Source: Mucilaginibacter sp. OK268 (GTDB lineage Bacteria > Bacteroidota > Bacteroidia > Sphingobacteriales > Sphingobacteriaceae). Taken from it: a stretch of 64,000 bases of DNA. The DNA lies in assembly GCF_900103125.1 (NCBI RefSeq), contig NZ_FNJV01000006.1, positions 248,001-312,000 of the forward strand. Direction: 5' to 3'. Shown piece after piece: positions 59,048 to 64,000 of this stretch. Numbering within the stretch: position 1 is the first letter of the stretch; every line of letters begins with the position of its first letter. Made by a program: the position numbers and the translations under genes. A model generated the notes under the pieces. That model did no database searches, had not been told where the DNA came from, and was given only the letters and a program-made list of their open reading frames with translations.

Positions 59048-60526
59048 ATGAACCTATTACAAAAGCAGGGATTTCTGAATAGCTTGATACTGTATGCAGG
59101 TACCGCTTTAGGTTTTTTTAACCTCGTTATCCTGTTTCAGCGGTTTTTAACGCTGGAGCAGATCGGCTTTTTTTCGTTGCTGATAGCCGTTTCCTTGCTT
59201 TACGCGCAGGTTGCATCAGTTGGTATCAGCAATGTTATTTTAAAATACTTTCCTTATTACCGTACCAACGATAAAAAGCATGGTGGTTTTGCCACTTTTG
59301 TAACCTTATGGACACTGTTGGGCTTTGTAGTATTCACCTTACTGTTTTGCTTATTCAAGGACTACATCGTTAGCTATTACAGTCAAAAAAAAGGCGGATC
59401 GCTACTGGTAAAATACTTTTACTACCTCATTCCTTTAGCCTTTTTAACCACGGTTTTTGCTGTATTGGAAAGTATGGCGCTTACCGTTTTTAAAAATGTA
59501 TTATCCTCATTTTTGCGCGAGGTGGGGCTGCGTTTATTTACACTGGCCAGTGTGTTGCTCATTGCAGCAGCCGTAATCAATTATCATGATTTTTTATGGA
59601 TATATATTGGTGCCAACGTACTCATGGTACTTATTTTATTGGTTTACGTATCTAAAGGCAAACATTTTAAACTGGCGCCTATATCTGCCCGGCTACTGAA
59701 AGAAAAGGGCAAATTTTTAAACTACGGGGTTTATACCGTTTTAAGCGGTACCTCATACGTGCTGATCCAAAATCTGGATATTATTTTGCTAAGCGCCTTA
59801 ACCAACGATAAACTGGTAGGTATTTATACCACCTTTTTCAGCATAGCCATTGTGATTAGTTTGCCGGCCAAGGCTTTAAGCCGCACTTCGTTACAGATAG
59901 TATCACAGGCATGGGCAACTAACGATCTGGCCAAGATCGGTAAGATCTATTATAAAACCTCCGTGGTGCAAATGCTTATTGGTTGTTTACTGTTCATTGG
60001 TTTGGTGGCAAACCAGCAATTTGTTATTGTACTGTTGCATAAGCCTGAGTATGCGGGTTACTTTGATGTTTTTGTGGTAGTTGGTTTAGCTTTCCTGGTT
60101 GATATGACAGGCGGACTGAACAATTACATCATGAATATTTCTAAATATTATCGCCTTACCACCCTGTTTATTGTATTAGGGGTTATTTTTTGTGCAGGAC
60201 TCAATTGGTTGCTCATACCCCGTATTGGCATGATGGGAGCAGGGATATCTTATTTGTTTACCATGTTCGCGCTTAACCTGGCTTACACCTTGTTTGTAAA
60301 AATAAAATTTGGCCTGCAACCTTTCGGTAAAGCGCATATATGGATACTGCTCACCGGTGTAACCTGCCTGTTGATTGGGCTGTACCTGCCGGTATTAAAG
60401 AATGTTTATGTTGATATGGTATATCGCAGCATTATTATAGGTATAGTATATACCGCTCTGGCTTACTTTTTAAAGATATCTGAGGATATTAACAGCGTAT
60501 TCGACCGGCTTTTGAAGAGGAAGTAG
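59048..60526 (+). CDS. Wzx-type polysaccharide flippase
   Basis: A 492-residue integral membrane protein with about 14 hydrophobic segments, in the MOP exporter superfamily (polysaccharide biosynthesis/oligosaccharide flippase). It would move undecaprenyl-linked oligosaccharide units across the inner membrane. Start MNLLQKQGFLNSLILYAG is typical. It lies 12 bases after the GT4 gene in the same direction. A flippase here implies a Wzx/Wzy-dependent pathway; the polymerase is not seen inside the window. Confidence 0.9.
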   Translation: MNLLQKQGFLNSLILYAGTALGFFNLVILFQRFLTLEQIGFFSLLIAVSLLYAQVASVGISNVILKYFPYYRTNDKKHGGFATFVTLWTLLGFVVFTLLFCLFKDYIVSYYSQKKGGSLLVKYFYYLIPLAFLTTVFAVLESMALTVFKNVLSSFLREVGLRLFTLASVLLIAAAVINYHDFLWIYIGANVLMVLILLVYVSKGKHFKLAPISARLLKEKGKFLNYGVYTVLSGTSYVLIQNLDIILLSALTNDKLVGIYTTFFSIAIVISLPAKALSRTSLQIVSQAWATNDLAKIGKIYYKTSVVQMLIGCLLFIGLVANQQFVIVLLHKPEYAGYFDVFVVVGLAFLVDMTGGLNNYIMNISKYYRLTTLFIVLGVIFCAGLNWLLIPRIGMMGAGISYLFTMFALNLAYTLFVKIKFGLQPFGKAHIWILLTGVTCLLIGLYLPVLKNVYVDMVYRSIIIGIVYTALAYFLKISEDINSVFDRLLKRK

Positions 60527-60672
60527 CCCGGTACAATGGTTTTAAATGTGCAGATTTCAGATGTGCGGATGTGCAAATAATTTAATCACATTATTTTTTT
60601 TATCTGAACATCTGATTTTTTTTATTTATTTGAAACAGAAACATTGAAGGTATAGTTTTACTTTCGTAACTC

Positions 60673-61446
60673 ATGCAGGAATCAATTATTGGCGGAAACT
60701 ACAAAACCGCGTACGATCAGTTTTATCAAAAGCACGACGAGGCCTGGCGTATGCTCAGCGCCAAATACAAGGCGCAGCATATCATAGAGGTTTGCCGTGG
60801 ATTAACTTTTACCAAAGTGCTGGAAGTGGGTGCGGGTGATGGCAGTATCCTCAAAATACTGTCAGATAGTAACTTCGCCTCCGAGTACCACGCTGTTGAA
60901 ATATCGGGCAGTGGGGTGGAGTATATACAGTCGCGTGGTATTAAGAACCTGCGGTCGGCACAGGTATTTGATGGCTATAAACTGCCTTTTGATGACGACA
61001 GCTTTGATCTGGTGATCCTGTCGCACGTGCTGGAACATGTAGAGCATGAACGCCTGCTGTTGCGCGAATTACGGCGGGTGGGCAAACAATGTGTTATTGA
61101 AGTGCCCCGCGATTATAGAACCGGGGTTGATACCCGTATCAAACATTTTTTGGCTTACGGCCATATCAATGTATATACGCCAACATCGCTTCGTTACCTG
61201 CTGCGTACCGAAGGTTTTGAGATCGAGAACGACCTCACATCGATGATTGAGCCCGAGGTGACCCGCTTTAATACTTACGTAAACCAAAAGAAAACGAAAA
61301 GTTTTGTAAAAGATCTGAAGATAGCGGCAGAGTTTACCGTTAAGCAAAGTCTGGGAAAAATTTTCGGAAAAAAAGTAACTGAACAATTTGCCAACGCTTA
61401 TACCGTTTTGTGTAAGAAAGCCACTAACCAACCCGAACTATTTTGA
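60673..61446 (+). CDS. SAM-dependent methyltransferase (class I)
   Basis: A 257-residue class I methyltransferase, the third in the cluster. SAM motif VLEVGAGDGSILKIL near 49-63, then AVEISGSGVE, LPFDDDSFDLVILSHVLEHV near 100-119, and a basic C-terminal part. The 146-base spacer before it is AT-rich, with words such as GTGCAGATTTCAGATGTGCG, and a weak TACTTTCG element, so it may have its own promoter. Its substrate is probably a sugar or lipid-linked intermediate of the same polysaccharide. Confidence 0.85.
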   Translation: MQESIIGGNYKTAYDQFYQKHDEAWRMLSAKYKAQHIIEVCRGLTFTKVLEVGAGDGSILKILSDSNFASEYHAVEISGSGVEYIQSRGIKNLRSAQVFDGYKLPFDDDSFDLVILSHVLEHVEHERLLLRELRRVGKQCVIEVPRDYRTGVDTRIKHFLAYGHINVYTPTSLRYLLRTEGFEIENDLTSMIEPEVTRFNTYVNQKKTKSFVKDLKIAAEFTVKQSLGKIFGKKVTEQFANAYTVLCKKATNQPELF

Positions 61447-61571
61447 TAAATAGTATCAAGTAGTTAGTATCAGGTATCAAGACTTTTTAAAACTATTTAT
61501 ATTAGCCTCGTTTGATGAGACTGTCTTAATACTTGATACCCAACACTTGGATACTCCATACTAAAATAACT

Positions 61572-62483
61572 ATGCAGCAACTTGCTCCGATAGCCTTATT
61601 TGTTTATAACAGGCCTGGTCATACGCGCCGTACATTGATCCATTTGCAAAAAAACGTATTGGCAGATGAGTCAAGATTATATATTTTTTGTGATGCCGCC
61701 AAAACCGATGCCGACCGCGATAAGGTAGAGCAGGTAAGGCAGATAGCCCGCGAAACTACCGGTTTTAAATCGGTAAGGGTTATTGAGCGCGACCATAACC
61801 TGGGGCTCGCCGAATCTATCATTAGTGGAGTAACCCAACTGGTGTATGAGTATGGCAAAGTGATTGTTTTTGAAGATGATCTGCTGTCGTCGCCCTATAC
61901 GCTCGAATATTTTAACGAGGCATTAACCCATTATGCCCGCCAGGAAAAGGTGATGCATATAGGCGCCTACATGTATAACCTGAAAGATAAGGACCTACCC
62001 GAGTCGTTTTTTTACCGGGCAGCCAGTAGTTGGGGCTGGGCAACATGGGGCCGCGCCTGGAACCATTTTGAACCCGATATTGACAAGCTGATAGCCCAGT
62101 TTGATACGCTGAGCATCATCCGTTTTTCGATAGAAGGCAAGATGAATTTCTGGCGGCAGGTGCAGGAGTTTAAAGCTGGCAAAAACAATTCCTGGGCCAT
62201 ACGCTGGTACGCTTCTATCTTTTTACGAGGCGGACTTACGCTTAATCCTTCACGCTCGCTTATCAGCAACATCGGGCACGATGGTACCGGCGTACACTCC
62301 AACCGCGAAAATATGTATGATGTGCACATCTCGCAGCAACCCGTCAAAGAGTTCCCCGATGTAATTGAAGAAAACGAGAAGGCTTACCAGGCCATCAAAC
62401 ATTTCCTGGCCCACCGCAAAGGCAACCTGTTTAAGCGCATGGTGAGGTTTGTGAGACAAAGGGTGAGCCCCCCGGCCCCCTGA
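61572..62483 (+). CDS. Glycosyltransferase (GT2-like, sugar transferase)
   Basis: Start at 61572 (MQQLAPIALFVYNRPGHT) is preferred over a TTG at 61533, as it begins with the family N-terminus. The 303-residue protein has a GT-A fold: FVYNRPGHTRRTL for the start of the nucleotide domain, IERDHNLGLAESI, and a DxD-like VIFVFEDDLLSS region (FEDDL near 101). The WGWATWGRAWNHFE segment near 157-170 is a hallmark of this polysaccharide transferase group. It adds a sugar to the lipid-linked glycan; donor unknown. Confidence 0.87.
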   Translation: MQQLAPIALFVYNRPGHTRRTLIHLQKNVLADESRLYIFCDAAKTDADRDKVEQVRQIARETTGFKSVRVIERDHNLGLAESIISGVTQLVYEYGKVIVFEDDLLSSPYTLEYFNEALTHYARQEKVMHIGAYMYNLKDKDLPESFFYRAASSWGWATWGRAWNHFEPDIDKLIAQFDTLSIIRFSIEGKMNFWRQVQEFKAGKNNSWAIRWYASIFLRGGLTLNPSRSLISNIGHDGTGVHSNRENMYDVHISQQPVKEFPDVIEENEKAYQAIKHFLAHRKGNLFKRMVRFVRQRVSPPAP

Positions 62484-62518
62484 AGGGGGAGTGTGCGATT
62501 CTGTTAATAGCAAATCAG

Positions 62519-62611
62519 GTCATGCCGAATTTATTTCGGCATCCCACATGCAAGATGTACAACGCAGGAGGTAACTTGTCCTGTGGGATCCTGAAACAAG
62601 TTCAGGATGAC
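62519..62611. repeat. Interspersed palindrome, family C copy 3
   Basis: GTCATGCCGAATTTATTTCG to CTGAAACAAGTTCAGGATGAC; the right arm is identical to copy 1 at 31119-31199. Confidence 0.8.
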
Positions 62612-62656
62612 AAATAGGATACCACCCAGAGGCTTTTATCCCATCAAAAAAATCAG

Positions 62657-62664
62657 TATATTTG
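62657..62664 (+). promoter_or_regulatory. Promoter directly upstream of a terminator hairpin
   Basis: TATATTTG is an exact TAnnTTTG. Transcription would start near 62668, only a few bases before the hairpin at 62674. Confidence 0.5.
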
Positions 62665-62673
62665 TATATACCA

Positions 62674-62717
62674 CAGCCTGGTTATCCGATAAAAAAGGAT
62701 AACCGGGCTGTTTTGTT
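62674..62717 (+). terminator. Terminator-like hairpin in the leader of the last glycosyltransferase
   Basis: CAGCCTGGTTATCC and GGATAACCGGGCTG form a 14-base stem (one G-T type mismatch) around GATAAAAAA, followed by TTTTGTT. It could be an attenuator or end a tiny RNA. Confidence 0.6.
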
Positions 62718-62805
62718 AAAGGAAAAAAGAGAACAAAAACCAACCGATCTGCATGTAGTTATTTGACAATCAATAAATTAATACTTTTTAAAGTTTTTAA
62801 AACAC

Positions 62806-62957
62806 GTTAAAACCGTGTTAAAATTTGTTAAAAAGTGTTAAAATCGATGGTTTTGAGTGAATTTTCGGCTGTTTTTACCCCGTTTTTGAGCAGAAAAGTG
62901 TTAAAATTTAAGGTTTAAAAAGTTTTGGCGAAGGTGGTTCGGACGGAATTGTTAAAA
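62806..62957. repeat. GTTAAAA repeats phased at about one helical turn
   Basis: GTTAAAA occurs at 62806, 62817, 62827, 62837, 62900 and 62951; the first four start 11, 10 and 10 bases apart, so their A-tracts face one side of the helix. Such a pattern bends DNA and often lies near regulated promoters. Confidence 0.7.
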
Positions 62958-63046
62958 AGCCCACCACCCGACATCGACCAGAAAATTCCACCAAAAACAA
63001 AACGAGTTTTAGGACGGCCAGGTATTTGGGTTCGGCCGAATAAATG

Positions 63047-63054
63047 TATTTTTG
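63047..63054 (+). promoter_or_regulatory. Promoter next to the start of the last glycosyltransferase
   Basis: TATTTTTG fits TAnnTTTG with TTTG at 63025-63028 upstream (18-base spacer). The predicted transcription start is at or beside the ATG at 63059, implying a leaderless message. Confidence 0.45.
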
Positions 63055-63058
63055 GAAC

Positions 63059-64000
63059 ATGTTAAAAGTAGTGCATCTGAATACCTATGATGGCAATGGT
63101 GGCGCGGGCCGGGCCTGTATGCGGCTAAACCGGGCACTGCTCAGCCAAAATGTCGATTCAAAGGTCATTGTTCACTATAAGTTCGGGAAAAATCCACTGG
63201 TAGGTACTTTTAACAGCAATCCGGTGCAAAAAGCCTATACCGCTGCTACCATTATCCTGGAGCGGATATTGGCCAAAAGGTATCTAAAACCCTTATCGCG
63301 TACGCCTTTTTCATTTACCTGGTTCGGGCGATCGGTTATCCGCCACCCCGAAGTTAAAAATGCCGATATTATACACCTGCACTGGATAAATCATGGTTTC
63401 CTGGATCCGAAACATATAGCCGAAATAGCCAAACTAAACAAACCTGTGGTATGGACCTTTCATGATAGTAATGCCTTTACCGGAGGCTGTCATGTGCGCT
63501 ATACCTGCGATCATTATATGAGGGAATGCGGCAATTGCCCCTTACTGATTAATGCCAGGGATAACGATATTTCGCATAAAATATGGCAGCAAAAGCGCAA
63601 GGCTTATGATGTGCTGAATTTTACTGTAGCGGCGCCAAGTACCTGGATGCAGGCATCGGTACAAAAAAGTAGTTTGATGGAGGGGAAAGTGGTAAGTCAT
63701 ATCCCCAACACCCTGGAAACCGATATCTTTAGGCCTGTAGGTAAAAAACTGGCCAAACAGAAAGCCGGACTGTCTACAGATAAATTTATCTTCTTGAGTG
63801 GTTTTATGCCCTCGCGGAAAGATCTGCATAAGGGTACCCAATACCTACTGGATAGCCTGGAACTGCTGAAACAGCGTTTAGGCGCCGACGCGGACAAGGT
63901 AGAACTGGTGATATTTGGCAACCGCGGAACAGATGGCGTACCCGATTTTCCGTTCAAAACCAGCTTTTTAGGCACTATCAGTAATGATGAACAACTGGCA
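63059..64000 (+). CDS. Glycosyltransferase (GT-B, WcaC-like), partial at the right edge
   Basis: The frame is open from the ATG to the window end (314 codons), so the gene continues beyond. N-terminus KVVHLNTYDGNGGAGRACMRL is the donor-independent start of GT4-like glycosyltransferases acting late in polysaccharide synthesis. The region with TFHDSNAFTGGCHVRYTC, then CGNCPL, contains the Cys-rich motif typical of WcaC-like enzymes, and IPNTLETDIFRPVGK begins the C-terminal nucleotide-sugar domain. A second in-frame ATG at 63044 would add five residues; the promoter at 63047-63054 favours 63059. Substrate unknown. Confidence 0.85.
   Translation, partial: MLKVVHLNTYDGNGGAGRACMRLNRALLSQNVDSKVIVHYKFGKNPLVGTFNSNPVQKAYTAATIILERILAKRYLKPLSRTPFSFTWFGRSVIRHPEVKNADIIHLHWINHGFLDPKHIAEIAKLNKPVVWTFHDSNAFTGGCHVRYTCDHYMRECGNCPLLINARDNDISHKIWQQKRKAYDVLNFTVAAPSTWMQASVQKSSLMEGKVVSHIPNTLETDIFRPVGKKLAKQKAGLSTDKFIFLSGFMPSRKDLHKGTQYLLDSLELLKQRLGADADKVELVIFGNRGTDGVPDFPFKTSFLGTISNDEQLA

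Larger units (their letters stand above)
62484..63058. other. Long regulatory-looking spacer before the last glycosyltransferase
   Basis: This 575-base spacer has no gene. It holds a hairpin word CCCCCTGAAGGGGG at 62476, a family C palindrome, a TATATTTG promoter followed directly by a terminator hairpin (62657-62717), a set of GTTAAAA repeats spaced 10-11 bases (62806-62843 and beyond), and a promoter next to the glycosyltransferase start. Confidence 0.7.

Overview
The window comes from a chromosome of the Bacteroidota, most likely family Sphingobacteriaceae (Mucilaginibacter/Pedobacter-like). This rests on protein style, on Bacteroidota promoters of the TAnnTTTG type in several spacers, on many lipoproteins with a short lipobox followed by S/K-rich linkers, on RibBA and an LptF/G permease beside a large TamB-like protein, and on weak Shine-Dalgarno usage. 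Genus is an inference; no rRNA is present.

Positions 1-11.5 kb form an accessory, defence-type block, almost all on the minus strand. It holds a type I restriction-modification operon hsdM-hsdS-orf138-hsdR, followed by the start of an M48-like peptidase. Next come a zeta-toxin/antitoxin pair, a frameshifted scrap of a serine recombinase, and an XPB-like SF2 helicase resembling the helicase half of TOTE systems. The block lies on the 3' side of a tRNA-Met gene. HsdR carries about 127 extra N-terminal residues, and the small gene before it is translationally coupled to it; together they look like a two-part module built into the restriction operon.

11.7-36.8 kb is mostly core: START-domain protein, LptF/G permease, RibBA, TamB-like protein, TsaD, an IPT-domain lipoprotein, UvrA, an ECF sigma factor, endonuclease III, RecA, a peptide-binding lipoprotein, a cupin, MTA/SAH nucleosidase and aconitase. 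A phage-type GH19 lysozyme gene sits between uvrA and a 29-codon decayed copy of the uvrA 3' end, with a cluster of GGTTTAC sites upstream of it.

36.9-49.9 kb holds a PIN-domain gene, a polysaccharide deacetylase, a TolC/adaptor efflux pair without its inner-membrane pump, a TauE/SafE exporter with DUF1634 and GntR partners, and a cluster of glutamine amidotransferase, GCS2 ligase, ATP-grasp ligase and two esterases. The last cluster probably makes a small amide- or peptide-linked metabolite of unknown structure.

50-64 kb holds typA, three paralogous LamG lipoproteins with a decayed fourth copy between them, and a surface-polysaccharide cluster (three methyltransferases, three glycosyltransferases, a Wzx-type flippase) that runs off the right edge. 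Several families of 70-110 bp intergenic palindromes beginning GTCAT and ending ATGAC are scattered from 29.8 to 62.6 kb.
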